Made by a program: the position numbers and the translations under genes
Part shown: one piece after another, positions 1 to 9,648 of the stretch
Position numbering within the stretch: position 1 is the first letter of the stretch
Layout of the letters: the number at the start of each line of letters is the position of its first letter
Notes under the pieces: model-generated
Told to the model about the DNA's origin: nothing
The model's input: only the letters and a program-made list of their open reading frames with translations
Database searches by the model: none
Source of the DNA: CAWEPK01 sp963835595
GTDB lineage: Bacteria > Desulfobacterota > Syntrophorhabdia > Syntrophorhabdales > WCHB1-27
Direction of reading: 5' to 3'
Assembly: GCA_963835595.1 (NCBI GenBank)
Contig: CAWIGL010000002.1
Coordinates: 868,001-932,000 of the forward strand
Length of the DNA stretch: 64,000 nucleotides

Positions 1-3000
1 GCAAGGGGTTTCCCTTCGGCCCAATATATTCCCAGCGCCCCCACGTACGTGTCGGGCTGCGCTCCCTTCGGGTCGACCGGCACCACGCAGTTGTATAAGA
101 CCCAGAGCCCCGTCGATGCGGCGACCTGCGGCACCGATCCTCTCTGGGAGAGATACGTGGGATCGACGGGCGGCCAGCTTTGGCTGAGCCATGAGTACAT
201 GCCGGTCGAGAACATTTACGACCCGATAGGAAATACCACGAACGGCAGGTGGGATTACGGTCCTTTCCTGATCCCCCCCGCCATCCCGAAGAACCTTACC
301 CTTCCCAGCCCTACCATAACGCCGGAAGCGTTCACGGACAACATGGTCGTCAACGGTACTCCCTTCCCCTACGTGGAAGTCCCGCCTGACATCGTCCGCT
401 TCAGGATTCTGAGCGTAGGGAACGACCGGACCACCAACCTCCAGTTGTACAAGGCGGACCCGATGCAGATCAGGTTAACGAACGCAGGTTCGAGCTACTC
501 GCCTCCGCCCGCCGCTGCGCCTCTTGTCACGGTGGCGGCGCCGCCTTGCACGATCAACGGCACGACCTGTGTGCAGGCGACTGCAACGGCCCAGGTCTCA
601 AACGGCGAGATAACCAACATCATACCCGCCCGCGCCTGCGACGGCTTCGTGAACCAGCCGACTGTCGCTATTACCGGAGGCGGGGGTACATGCGCCGCTC
701 CGATCGTGGCGAACATTATGTGGAACAGCCACGGCCAGGTTAATGGGTTCACGGGCCTCATCAATTCTGCCGGCACCTATGTGTGCTCGGGCTTCACCTC
801 GACCCCCACGGTTACCATTTCGGACAGCACCGGCTCGGTCTCGTGTTCCGGGACGCCGGTTATTGCGCCCGTAGGCCAGGTGGCCGCGATCGCGGTTACC
901 TCGCCGGGAGCAGGCTATATTTCCGGCAACCCGCCGATCGTGACGGTGGCCGCCCCGACTTCGGGCATTACGGCTACCGCAGTTGCCTTCCTTAACACCG
1001 AGGTCAAGATGGTCGCCGCATCGCCGAACGCCGCGTACCCGGCGTGGCCGGTCGACGGCAGGGCGGGGGGCGTTCCCGACCCGACGACGCAGGCTCCTCC
1101 CTGGATCATGATCGGCAACGAGGGCGGTTTCCTGGCGCAGGCCGGCATCATTCCTCAGCAGCCGATAGACTTCGAGCAGAACAGGCAGAACATACCGGCC
1201 CAGGGCGTGACGAGCCATTCGCTGCTTCTCCTGCCCGACCAGCGGGCAGATGTGCTCGTAGACCTTCGTTCTTACAATCCCGGAGATACGCTCATTCTCT
1301 ACAACGACGCCCCGGCGCCGATGCCGCTGTTCTGGCCGATCAACGACTACTTCACCGATGGTCCCGACCAGAGAGCGGGTGGCGGACCAGGCATAACAGC
1401 CCCAGGGTTCGGTCCTAACACCCGGACGGTCATGCAGATCAGGATCGTCAATTTCCCGGGTACTACCACAGCTTCTTTCTCAGGAACCTCAGCCGCCGCA
1501 TATCAGAGCCTTGTGCAGACCAACCTTCCCAAGGCGTTCGCGGCTGACAACGATCCACCCATCGTCAATCAGATGGCTTACAACTCTGCCTTCCCGACCG
1601 GTCCTCACCACGCGACGGCCGATAACTACATTCAGGCGCCCGATACGACCATTAACCTTACGGGCCACGGCCAGCCGATAGCCAAGATAAAGACGATTGC
1701 GCCCGGCAACAGCTATACCGTCCCTCCGACGGTCTCGATAACGCCGACTACGACCGATCCTACCGTAACGTTCGTAGCCGCAGCGGCTACCGCGGGCCTC
1801 AACCCGGCCGGCACGATCACGCTCCTTACTGCAGGCACGGGCTACACGGCCAATCCTACCTGCACGATCAGCGCGCCGACCGCATGTACCGCAACAACGG
1901 GCTGCGTAACGGCCACGTGCGTCGCGCAGGTGACGGGCGGCATCGTTACCGCCCTTTCCTTGGACGAACCCGGTTCAGGTTACAGCACCGCCACGGCTTC
2001 CACGTGCACGATCGGCGCTCCGACGGGGGCCGGCGGCACGACGGCGACCTGCTCCATGTTGGTTACCGCGGCAAATACGGTCGGCTCGATCACCGTCAGC
2101 AACGGCGGAGCCGGCTACCTAGGCGAGCCTCGGGTCTATCTGCTTCCAAATAACGCGGGGGCCTTCGGCGCCTCGGCGGTTGCCCTCCTGGCCGGACTGG
2201 GAGGCACCACCAGCAGCGTGGCCGGCTCGACAGCCTCTGCGCTCACCTACGGCGTCATGACGGGCAAGAGCATCATGGAGGGCTTCGACCCCGATTACGG
2301 CCGGCTTAATATCCTCATGGGCTCGACGCCTAACCCGCTCACGCCGACCGTCGGCCTTGCGCAGGTCGCGGGGGCGGCCTTCTATGTAGATCCGCCATCC
2401 GAGTTCCTGAACGACGGGGACCCGATAGTGTGGCGTATCTCACACCTCGGCGTTGACTCCCACGCCCTGCACTTCCATCTCTTCGACGTGCAGGTGGTAA
2501 ACCGGGTGGACTACACCAACGTGGTGAAGCCGCCCTATCCCGACGAGATCGGCTGGAGGGACACCATTCGGACGAACCCGTTCGAAGATTATATAGTGGC
2601 CTTCAAGCCGCATACCGTTCCCCTGCCGTTCCCGGTGCCCAGAAGCACCCGGCCTCTCGACCCCTCGACCCCGGTGGGCTCATCTACGAACTTCCTGCCC
2701 ATAGCCCCGCCTGCCGGCATAGCGGCCGTGCCGCAGGTCGTCAACTCGCTGACCGACTTCGGCTGGGAGTACGTGTGGCATTGCCACATGCTGGAGCATG
2801 AGGAGAACGACTTCATGCGTCCAATGGTCTTTTCAGGAAGCCCGCCGGCCGCGCCCACCGGATTGACGGGCGCGCTGACGAATTCGACGACGGTAACCCT
2901 GAACTGGACCAACGTGAACTATCCGAGCAGCACCAGCCTTGTGATCCAGAGGTCCACGAGCAGCACCTTCGCAACAACGACTACATTGGTCACCCTGACC

Positions 3001-3732
3001 GGTACGCTTCCGACAACGTATGCGGACACAACGATCGGGTCGGTGACCGGCGTCACAACGGTTTATTATAGGATAGAGGCCACCAATCTGTGGGGCGCGT
3101 CCGCGTGGACCACGGTGACCGTCACCCTAACTCCGCCCGCACCCGCAGGGGTGACGGCGACGGCAGGGACGGTTGCGGCTACGACCCCGGTAACCGTGGC
3201 CTGGACCGGTAGCTTCCCCACTGCTACGGGCTTCACGATCCAAAGGGCAACAAATACCGGTTTCACGGCGGGTCTGACGACCTTCACCAAAACAGGTACT
3301 CCGCCTACTAACGGATATGCGGATACCATTACGACGCCGACTAGGTCGACAACCTATTATTACAGGGTCGAGTCCACCAACGCATGGGGCGCCTCCGCAT
3401 GGAGCAACACGGCGAGCGTGACCATCGCACCGCCCGCTTCTACGGCCCCGACCGGCGTTACGGCCACCGCAGCCGCACAGACCACGTTCCTCGATAAGAT
3501 AACGGTGGCCTGGACGGCCGGAACCTTCCAATCGAACTTCAGGATCCAGTACTCGACGAGCAGCACCTTTGCTACCGGTGTGACGACCGTCACGGCAGCG
3601 GGCACGGCGACTTCGCAGGTGATTAATAACCTACGAAAGGGCGTGAGATACTACGTCCGCGTCCAGTCATACAACACCACCGGCTCGTCCGCTTACGTGA
3701 ACGCGACCCCATTCCCGGTAACTACACCGTAG
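1..3732 (+). CDS. Secreted multicopper oxidase with GxGY repeats and fibronectin type III domains (5' partial)
   Basis: The frame is open from base 1, so the N-terminus lies outside the window; the GTG at 49 is internal. The C-terminal cupredoxin domain is clear: a HALHFH motif (about nt 2461-2478) and a HCHMLEHEENDFM motif (about nt 2779-2817), which carry the type 1, 2 and 3 copper ligands of multicopper oxidases. The cupredoxin fold is interrupted by two insertions rich in PGxGY/GGxGY-type repeats (about nt 460-1020 and 1670-2160). Three fibronectin type III modules follow (about nt 2845-3729), two ending in a NxWGASAW-type strand. Family knowledge: such proteins oxidise metals or organics outside the cell. 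The natural substrate cannot be told. The neighbouring type II secretion operon is a plausible exporter (inference). Confidence 0.85.
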   Translation, partial: ARGFPSAQYIPSAPTYVSGCAPFGSTGTTQLYKTQSPVDAATCGTDPLWERYVGSTGGQLWLSHEYMPVENIYDPIGNTTNGRWDYGPFLIPPAIPKNLTLPSPTITPEAFTDNMVVNGTPFPYVEVPPDIVRFRILSVGNDRTTNLQLYKADPMQIRLTNAGSSYSPPPAAAPLVTVAAPPCTINGTTCVQATATAQVSNGEITNIIPARACDGFVNQPTVAITGGGGTCAAPIVANIMWNSHGQVNGFTGLINSAGTYVCSGFTSTPTVTISDSTGSVSCSGTPVIAPVGQVAAIAVTSPGAGYISGNPPIVTVAAPTSGITATAVAFLNTEVKMVAASPNAAYPAWPVDGRAGGVPDPTTQAPPWIMIGNEGGFLAQAGIIPQQPIDFEQNRQNIPAQGVTSHSLLLLPDQRADVLVDLRSYNPGDTLILYNDAPAPMPLFWPINDYFTDGPDQRAGGGPGITAPGFGPNTRTVMQIRIVNFPGTTTASFSGTSAAAYQSLVQTNLPKAFAADNDPPIVNQMAYNSAFPTGPHHATADNYIQAPDTTINLTGHGQPIAKIKTIAPGNSYTVPPTVSITPTTTDPTVTFVAAAATAGLNPAGTITLLTAGTGYTANPTCTISAPTACTATTGCVTATCVAQVTGGIVTALSLDEPGSGYSTATASTCTIGAPTGAGGTTATCSMLVTAANTVGSITVSNGGAGYLGEPRVYLLPNNAGAFGASAVALLAGLGGTTSSVAGSTASALTYGVMTGKSIMEGFDPDYGRLNILMGSTPNPLTPTVGLAQVAGAAFYVDPPSEFLNDGDPIVWRISHLGVDSHALHFHLFDVQVVNRVDYTNVVKPPYPDEIGWRDTIRTNPFEDYIVAFKPHTVPLPFPVPRSTRPLDPSTPVGSSTNFLPIAPPAGIAAVPQVVNSLTDFGWEYVWHCHMLEHEENDFMRPMVFSGSPPAAPTGLTGALTNSTTVTLNWTNVNYPSSTSLVIQRSTSSTFATTTTLVTLTGTLPTTYADTTIGSVTGVTTVYYRIEATNLWGASAWTTVTVTLTPPAPAGVTATAGTVAATTPVTVAWTGSFPTATGFTIQRATNTGFTAGLTTFTKTGTPPTNGYADTITTPTRSTTYYYRVESTNAWGASAWSNTASVTIAPPASTAPTGVTATAAAQTTFLDKITVAWTAGTFQSNFRIQYSTSSTFATGVTTVTAAGTATSQVINNLRKGVRYYVRVQSYNTTGSSAYVNATPFPVTTP

Positions 3733-3754
3733 GTACATCACAAGGGCTCACCGC

Positions 3755-3786
3755 GCGGGGAGGGAGAAATCCCTCCCCGCATTTTT
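3755..3786 (+). terminator. Rho-independent terminator 1 after the multicopper oxidase
   Basis: An 11-bp perfect GC-rich stem (GCGGGGAGGGA with a GAAA loop) is followed by A and five T residues, 23 bases after the oxidase stop codon. Confidence 0.85.
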
Positions 3787-3788
3787 GT

Positions 3789-3822
3789 GCGGGGCAGGGA
3801 GAAATCCCTCCCCGCATTTTTT
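3789..3822 (+). terminator. Rho-independent terminator 2, tandem copy
   Basis: A near copy of the preceding hairpin (GCGGGGCAGGGA, GAAA loop, TCCCTCCCCGC) ends in A and six T residues. Two tandem terminators after one gene suggest local duplication and tight insulation. Confidence 0.8.
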
Positions 3823-3968
3823 CCCCGCCGAAATATCGTTGCTTCACGAGACGCCCGGTCCGATCTTCCCCGGCCCAGGTCCTTCGGTCCGAGCGGAAGG
3901 CCGTCTCCTCGTAGTATGACCTCATTGCCTACGACTATATCGGGAGCCATCCTTCGACGGGCGGCAGA

Positions 3969-4002
3969 ATAAATACCCTGCTGCAAACAGCAGGGTATTT
4001 AT
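3969..4002. repeat. Perfect 15-bp inverted repeat hairpin
   Basis: ATAAATACCCTGCTG and its exact reverse complement flank a CAAA loop. There is no T tract beyond the A/T-rich stem base, so it could be a bidirectional terminator or the scar of a mobile element. The surrounding 3823-4116 stretch holds no gene I can support. Confidence 0.6.
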
Positions 4003-4122
4003 GAGAGAAGACGACCCGCAAGCGGTCGCTACCCGCGAACCAAAGGTGGGAGCGCGGGGTAGAACGTGTGGAAAAATCAGCTTTCCACGCCGCAACCCCT
4101 CACCCCAACCCTCGCCCCAGAT

Positions 4123-4343
4123 CCGCCAACGAACTGGCATTGCCGGGCAAGACCGTGGCACGCCCCCCGCAAGTCAGGCCGGTAAGTAACCCACAGCCCA
4201 CCCCCAAGGGGCGAGGGAGCTAAAAGGGCGCGGAATCACAAGAGGAATTCCTTCCCCCTGGTGAGGGGGGCCGACCATAAAATACCCACAGACGGATTGG
4301 CGGATATACCGCGCTGCTATACGGCGAGCCAGTTCGTTAGCGG
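4123..4343. repeat. Inverted-repeat bounded noncoding element, about 220 bp
   Basis: Arms at 4123-4138 and 4328-4343 are complementary at 15 of 16 positions, and G/C-rich flanks (CCTCACCCCAACCCTC-type outside the left arm, AAGGGTGAGGGTGAGG-type outside the right arm) also pair. The interior shows no coding frame. It looks like a palindromic intergenic repeat. Confidence 0.5.
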
Positions 4344-4416
4344 AATTGGGATGGGCAAGGGTGAGGGTGAGGGCATATTTTTTCACACGTTCGTACCCGG
4401 CTAAGGCAGGTGGCTC

Positions 4417-4690
4417 CGGCGAGGGGGCGCGGAAGCCCCAATAACTGCTAAAGCAAGCGTATGCGCAGCGCTGAGGGGGAGGCTCCATGCGACTTTGCCC
4501 GGCGAGGGGGCGCTGAAGCCCCAATGATTGCTAAAGCAAGGGTATGCGCAGCGCTGAGGGGGAGGCTCCATGCGGCTTTGCCCGGCGAGGGGGCGCGGAA
4601 GCCCCAATAACTGCTAAAGCAAGCGTATGCGCAGCGCTGAGGGGGGAGGCTCGCCGGGCTTTGCCCGGCGAGGGGGCGCTGAAGCCCCAT
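4417..4690. repeat. 83-bp tandem repeat, three full units plus a partial fourth
   Basis: The unit begins CGGCGAGGGGGCGC at 4417, 4500, 4583 and 4666, an exact 83-base period. Each unit holds GAAGCCCCA, GCTAAAGCAAG, GTATGCGCAGCGCTGAGG and GGAGGCTC followed by CTTTGCCCGG. Units differ at a few positions. The array abuts the 3' end of gspC. Related single segments occur at 25000-25028 and 39271-39320. Confidence 0.85.
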
Positions 4691-4699
4691 AAATTGCCC

Positions 4700-5407
4700 T
4701 TACTGTTGTCCCCTGTAGACGCGGCCTCTCCTTGACTCGGGGCTTACCAATGCGGGAGCGGGAGAAGGGGGGAGATATTGTGGCGGGTTCGTCTTCAGGT
4801 TCAGATGCGGCTGGGAAGCGGCTGCGGCAGACACAGTTGGAGAGGCCCCGGCCGCGGCCGGAGCCGGCGCCGCCTTCGCCGGGCTCTCCCCTCCCCGTCT
4901 CTTGCTTTGCTCTACGAGATAGACCGTCATGCTTTCATCCCCCTGGGCCAGGAGTATCCTGTCGGCCAGTATCTCCTTCAGGACGAAGCCGCTTACCATG
5001 TCCCCCTTTTTTATGACGGTCTGCCTTTTCCCCCTCCCCTCGGTGATCCTGGGCGATCTCTTGTTTTCTATGAAAGCCATGCCCGACCCGTCTGAGATAA
5101 TCGTCCCATATAGAACAAGGTCCGGCCTGGGCAGTTCCTGGACCGTCTTTTCAATGGGAATCTTCCTTTCCGGATGAAACAGGTTGTTCTCGCCTATCGT
5201 TATAAAATCGAGGACCGGCCTGGCCGGGGTCTCTGCCGGAGGGAGCACTTCCGTTACGGCCTTGTCGGATTGGGCCTGGGGGAGCACACGGCCGACCCCG
5301 AGGTGAAAGAGCGGCATAACCACGAAGACTACGAGTATGACGAGCCCCCCGAGGAGGACCATATTTATAACGTTAATGCTTCTCAACAAGCGGCGAATCG
5401 CCTCCAT
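4700..5407 (-). CDS. gspC: Type II secretion system inner-membrane protein GspC
   Basis: GspC links the inner-membrane platform to the secretin. The 235-residue product has an N-terminal transmembrane helix (about residues 15-37), a homology region with the ENNLFHP segment and a beta-rich HR domain (LYGTIISDGSGMAFIENK), and a proline/alanine-rich C-terminal tail; no PDZ domain is seen. I prefer ATG at 5407 (GGGAGG six bases upstream) over GTG at 5410; it overlaps the gspM stop as TGATG. It is the last gene of the operon, whereas in enterobacteria gspC is first. Confidence 0.8.
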   Translation of the reverse strand: MEAIRRLLRSINVINMVLLGGLVILVVFVVMPLFHLGVGRVLPQAQSDKAVTEVLPPAETPARPVLDFITIGENNLFHPERKIPIEKTVQELPRPDLVLYGTIISDGSGMAFIENKRSPRITEGRGKRQTVIKKGDMVSGFVLKEILADRILLAQGDESMTVYLVEQSKRRGGESPAKAAPAPAAAGASPTVSAAAASQPHLNLKTNPPQYLPPSPAPALVSPESRRGRVYRGQQ

Positions 5408-5961
5408 CACTTGCCTCCCGACAGGGCCGCGACTTTCAGAATGACCATGATCTGGCGGGGGTTCTTGAAGTCCGTGACCCTTATATCCATGTCCTTGACA
5501 ATTACATACGGGACCCTCGTCTCTACGCCGTACAGGGCGTTGACCAGACCCCTTGGGTCCGGTAGGACCGCGTCGATGGCGACGTTCACCACTTTGAACT
5601 TTCCGAGGTCCCCGGACTTGTCTACCCGAACGCTCGAAACGGTCCCCCCCACCGCCGTTATCTGCCCCTTGACCATATCGCTCAAGGCAACCGCCGAAAG
5701 GTTGGCCGCCTCTGTCCCTATAAACTTCGCATCGTCGGCCTTGCGCCTTTCCTTGAGGGCCGCAAGCTGTGCCTCAAGAGGCTTTCTCTGTGATACGACG
5801 GCCATGTATTTTGCCAGGGTCTTCGTCTTCTCCACCTCCATTTGCCTGACCGACGCCATCTCGGACGAGATCTTCTCATAGCCGTATTGGTAGAATACCA
5901 GGACGAAAAGGAGGGCTATCAATGGAGCGGCAATGATTACAAGTCTATTTTTTTGTTTCAT
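5407..5961 (-). CDS. gspM: Type II secretion system protein GspM (PilO-like)
   Basis: A 184-residue bitopic membrane protein: a short basic N-terminus (MKQKNR), one transmembrane helix (residues about 7-26), a coiled-coil stretch rich in E, K and R, and a C-terminal ferredoxin-like domain. This is the architecture of GspM/PilO, the partner of GspL in the platform that couples the ATPase to pseudopilus assembly. The assignment rests on architecture and on its place between gspL and gspC. The ATG at 5961 overlaps the gspL end. Confidence 0.75.
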   Translation of the reverse strand: MKQKNRLVIIAAPLIALLFVLVFYQYGYEKISSEMASVRQMEVEKTKTLAKYMAVVSQRKPLEAQLAALKERRKADDAKFIGTEAANLSAVALSDMVKGQITAVGGTVSSVRVDKSGDLGKFKVVNVAIDAVLPDPRGLVNALYGVETRVPYVIVKDMDIRVTDFKNPRQIMVILKVAALSGGK

Positions 5962-7617
5962 CCTTCTTTCCCTCTCCGGCGGGACCGCTTGTTTTCGCCG
6001 GTTGCGGCGCGGCTGCCGCACCGTCGGGTGAAGCAGCAGATTCCCTCGCCGGCGGCGACGACCCTTTTATCTCCATTTTGATGGCGAACCTGTCCGCATC
6101 CATCTTGACGTCCCTCATTATGGGGGAACTGAATTCGACCTTTCTGAAGTATTGCGACCGTTCAAGGATCGGCAGCAACGCTGAGGCCGATTTTGCGTAA
6201 CCCTCGATATCGGCGCCTGTTTCAGTAATCCTTATCCTCGTGGTCCACGCCGTCTTCGGAACAAGCTCGGTAAGCTCCTTCACGACGGAGAGCGCCATCG
6301 GTCTGGCGTGCTTGAACTGTTCGATCAAGGCGAGCTCATCGTCCAGTTCCTTCATATCTTTTTTCAGATGCTCTACCTTTCGCACCTCCTCCTTCCGCAA
6401 GGATATCTGCCGTTCTATCTCGGTCAGCCTCCTCTGTTCGCGCTGGAGAGGCAGGAGGCTGTAAGGAATCCAGACGGCCATAAGCAGGGCGACCAAAAGG
6501 CCCGTCAAGACCTTAGGCACCCTCCTTGGCTTGTGATACCCTTTCTCGATCAGGTTTAACCCCTGTGCGCCGGGCCAGAGGGATTCGAGAAGGGCCCCTG
6601 CAGCTCTTGGCGTAAGACCGTTGCCGTTCGCCGAGAACCTGCTCATCCGGGCCTGGTCGTCAAGGGTGATTACAGGCAGGCCCGTCCGCTTCTTCAGGGC
6701 CTCTGCGTATTCCCTATTCTTATCGGCAACGATGATCCGGGGCTCCGGCCCAACCGCCTGGCGGCATCTATGACCGGTCCCAAAGCGGTTGTGATTGTCT
6801 CTATTCTTGATGCCACGGCTTGCGACGGCAAAGCACCCCATGAGGTGAAAAAGAGGCCGCCCGCGCGGGCAAGGACGGCATAAAAGCCGTCGGATGTCGT
6901 TTCCAGGCAAATTACATCAGGGCTCCCGGATACATAGGCGGCCAAAGTCGCCAGAGCAGAGGCTCCGAACACAAGCTTTTCTACGTCTATGCCTTGTTCC
7001 TTAAAAGCAGCCAGGTACCTGTCGATCAGATCACCCTTCGCTGCGACGAGGAGCACTTTCAAATCGCCATCTTCTTCACCGAGGAGCCTGAAATCATAGT
7101 ACGCGGCGTCCTCGCTGAACGGGGTGAGCCTGTCAAGCTCGTAGCAGACGACGTCAGCCAGATTCTCTTTCGCTGCCCGTGGGAGCGACACGACCCTCGT
7201 GATCGTCCATTCTCTGGGTAATACGAAAGATATTCTGTTGTCTGTCACGCCAAGTTCCCTCAATGCTAAAGAAATGGCCGAGGCAAACCTCTCCGGACCC
7301 TGCTGTTTCCCGTCGTCGAGAGCGTGGACGAGCACGTTGCGCACGCCTATCCGGGAAAGGAACCGCGAGCCGGTAGCGACCGAGACACTCCCCTTTTCCA
7401 TGGATACGGCAACTGCCGTTACAGGCAGCACAATCCCTTCGACGAGATTCATAGTCATGAGGCGCCGGACGGGTTCTGCCAGGGTTTCCCCTCGTGAAAG
7501 CAGGGCCGCTGCCGCCTCTTTAAGCTGCTGCACGGCTGCGGCAGCCGTCACCTTGAAATCATGACCCCGGCTGCCGCTTCGGTTTTCTGGTTCCTGCAGG
7601 ACTTTTGTAGTAGACAT
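5945..7617 (-). CDS. gspL: Type II secretion system protein GspL (PilM/PilN-like), frameshifted
   Basis: The N-terminal part (7617 to about 6750) is an actin-like PilM/GspL cytoplasmic domain. The C-terminal part, in another frame, holds one transmembrane helix (VLTGLLVALLMAVWIPYSLL), a coiled coil and a PilN/GspL periplasmic ferredoxin-like domain. The frames meet near 6745-6765, where ARRLG continues as PEPRIIVADKN if one base is restored in the GGG/CC run. The repaired protein is 557 residues, longer than the usual 400 or so of proteobacterial GspL, so it resembles a full PilM-PilN fusion. It ends in a proline/alanine/lysine-rich tail. GspL recruits GspE to the membrane. Sequencing error or real decay cannot be separated here. 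Confidence 0.75.
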
Positions 7618-8589
7618 ACTGATACGTGTCCCCCTGAATTGCTACGGTTGCGGTCACGGTATAGTTTTGAGGCTTACCCTTCTTGTAGCCGGCAGCCTCT
7701 ATCGTGTATGTACTCGATTCGGTAAAAGAAATGAAAGGCGCCATGAGCGCAGTATCAATGCCCGTCGCGTTCGCCATTTCCTGGATGCTCTTGATGTCTG
7801 CAGTCATTCGCGCTGCGATGAGCGCTTCCACCCCTTCGGGCTCATACCCGGCAATGCGGCAAGGACGTCTCTTTGCGCTGTATTGACATTGATCTTATTC
7901 ACGTCGGCATGGACCGTGAGAAAATCGAATATGCCCTGGTTGCCGTCAGTCCCGTACAGAATAGCGGGCGTTATCCCTCTGATCAGGAGAAGCTCTTCTA
8001 CGCTGTCAAAGCGGGCATTTTTCGCTTTGTAAGGCACGGGCAGGGACATATAATACTCGCTCTCTGCCCCGTTGAGACGTACCAGGTCGTCTTTGTCCTT
8101 CCAATCAAGGATAGAATCGACTATAGCTTGTGCCTGCTCTTTGGGTACACCACGGTTCACGAGCAGGTTGTCGAGCACGATGCCGCATGCGTCGTCCATC
8201 TGGTTGATATCGATTTTCCCCGATTCTTCCAGTATTCGGTAGGTATAGGCGTCACTCCCCAGAAGACCGCTGTAAAGCGTGCCGTCTACCCTGGCCACAT
8301 CGTCGGGCAATGCTGCCTGCTTCTTGCAAAAAGCCCTGTAGAACAACTCTGTGGCCGCCCGCTCTATTCCAGCCTCCGCGAGAAACCGCCTTTCAGCCCC
8401 TTCCTTGAATAATAGAGTTGCCCGTGTCTCCGTCCTCGCCATAACAGAAAAGGCCGTAGCAAGTCCGCCCAGAATCACGAGTACCCAAAGCACTACCAGC
8501 AGAGCAACGCCCCTATCCGATCCCGAGGCGCGGGAAAGACCGGTTCTCGCCATGTTCCTAACGTGCTTTATGCCGGTCTGAAGATGCAT
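7559..8589 (-). CDS. gspK: Type II secretion minor pseudopilin GspK, frameshifted
   Basis: The N-terminus has a leader ending in DRG and a hydrophobic helix VALLVVLWVLVILGGLA, with valine instead of glutamate at mature position 5, as is usual for GspK, the tip pseudopilin. The large alpha domain follows (DINQMDD, NINVNTA-type helix-hairpin segment). The frame breaks near 7820-7828: MSPKGW becomes MSPEGVEALIAARM when one G is restored. The repaired product is 343 residues, normal for the family. ATG at 8589 overlaps the gspJ stop (TGATG); the 3' end overlaps gspL by 59 bases. Confidence 0.8.
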
Positions 8590-9212
8590 CAATCGATCAC
8601 CCCAGTAACTCTCACAGGAATGGTGAAGGCAACGGCATTATTCTGAGCAGAGACGAGAACCAACTTCACTTTCGCCGGTGGTTTGGAAGAGTAATCCCAG
8701 TCACGCGTCCATTCCTCCAACATGTCAGGGTCGGTAGTATCGGAGTAAAGGAAATATATGGAGGCATAACCCCGAAAAAGGGTCGTTTCCCTGCGAATTC
8801 CGGTCTCGGTAATGTTCTCCACAGCCTGCAGGGACTGCCTGCCCTCATCCGGTTGCACCCGGTACTCGACGGTCACGTGGCCTATCTTCCCTTCCCAGAT
8901 TGAGTAATTTGTAGCAAGCTTCAGCGCGTCTACTGTTCCTTCGAACGTGAGGATCTTCGATCCGTCCTCTAGCGACAGAACAGGCACCGAAGACTGGATC
9001 TGGGCGTTCATTATGTTAACGGACGACCTTACCCTTTCGAGGTTGTCCATTATCTTTTGCCCCTTGGTCATGGAGCGATATCCGAGTGTGATGGCCGCTC
9101 CCGTGATCAGGACTATGGAAACCATGAGGACCAACGAGATCATCAGCTCAAGGAGGGCAAAACCGGGCGCCACAATTATTATTCCGGTTTTATCGTCCCT
9201 TCGTCTATACAT
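8589..9212 (-). CDS. gspJ: Type II secretion minor pseudopilin GspJ
   Basis: 207 residues. The prepilin peptidase site is G17/F18 with glutamate at mature position 5 (GFALLELM), followed by the hydrophobic N-terminal helix and a beta-rich C-terminal domain. GspJ forms the pseudopilus tip with GspI and GspK. Its assignment as J rests on size and on lying between gspI and gspK. It overlaps gspI by 8 bases. Confidence 0.75.
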   Translation of the reverse strand: MYRRRDDKTGIIIVAPGFALLELMISLVLMVSIVLITGAAITLGYRSMTKGQKIMDNLERVRSSVNIMNAQIQSSVPVLSLEDGSKILTFEGTVDALKLATNYSIWEGKIGHVTVEYRVQPDEGRQSLQAVENITETGIRRETTLFRGYASIYFLYSDTTDPDMLEEWTRDWDYSSKPPAKVKLVLVSAQNNAVAFTIPVRVTGVID

Positions 9213-9648
9213 GTTTGGCTGCCTTCGTGATGATTTCCCTTTTAATCGTTTTCAGGGTTTTCAGGGAAACGCATTTCTCTACCATGTTTCGTTTCCAGCG
9301 AATGGTCAGGCTTATCTCGACCAGTCTTACCGGCAGGTCCGCCGTCCGTTCCTGCATGACGTCAGAGACCTCCACGTCTATCCTGTAACCGTCCGCAGTT
9401 TGCTCACCCCACGCCCCCGGGGTTTTGGCCTGTCTGTCAAGCACCTCGCGCATGCGCGCTTCTGCCCTTACCTCCGCGTTGATATAGTCTTCCGAGCGTG
9501 CGATGCTCCTGGTCCCGGCGGAAAAGAGCTGGAGGATGATGATGCCGGCGCCGGCGAGCAGGACCAGGGCCACAAGGACCTCGAGAAGCGTGAAACCCTG
9601 CGAACACCCGGCGTTTGTACGTTCAAGCCCGGTCCTCCCGTCGGTCAT
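9205..9648 (-). CDS. gspI: Type II secretion minor pseudopilin GspI
   Basis: 147 residues with a GFTLLEVLVAL pilin signal (cleavage after G18, glutamate at mature +5) and a short C-terminal globular domain with the WGEQ..DGYRIDVEV pattern typical of GspI. It would nucleate pseudopilus assembly with GspJ and GspK. It overlaps gspH by 4 bases (ATGA). Confidence 0.75.
   Translation of the reverse strand: MTDGRTGLERTNAGCSQGFTLLEVLVALVLLAGAGIIILQLFSAGTRSIARSEDYINAEVRAEARMREVLDRQAKTPGAWGEQTADGYRIDVEVSDVMQERTADLPVRLVEISLTIRWKRNMVEKCVSLKTLKTIKREIITKAAKHV

Noticed and set aside
4417..4690. CRISPR array
   Set aside because: The 83-bp units are near-identical over their full length, with no unique spacers and no cas genes nearby.
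4401..4690. Small minus-strand proteins MGLQRPLAGQS-type
   Set aside because: They are translations of the 83-bp repeat units and repeat with them; low-complexity and without independent coding signals.
6740..7831. Programmed frameshifting in gspL and gspK
   Set aside because: No slippery heptamer is present at either junction; restoration needs an inserted base, which fits sequencing indels better.
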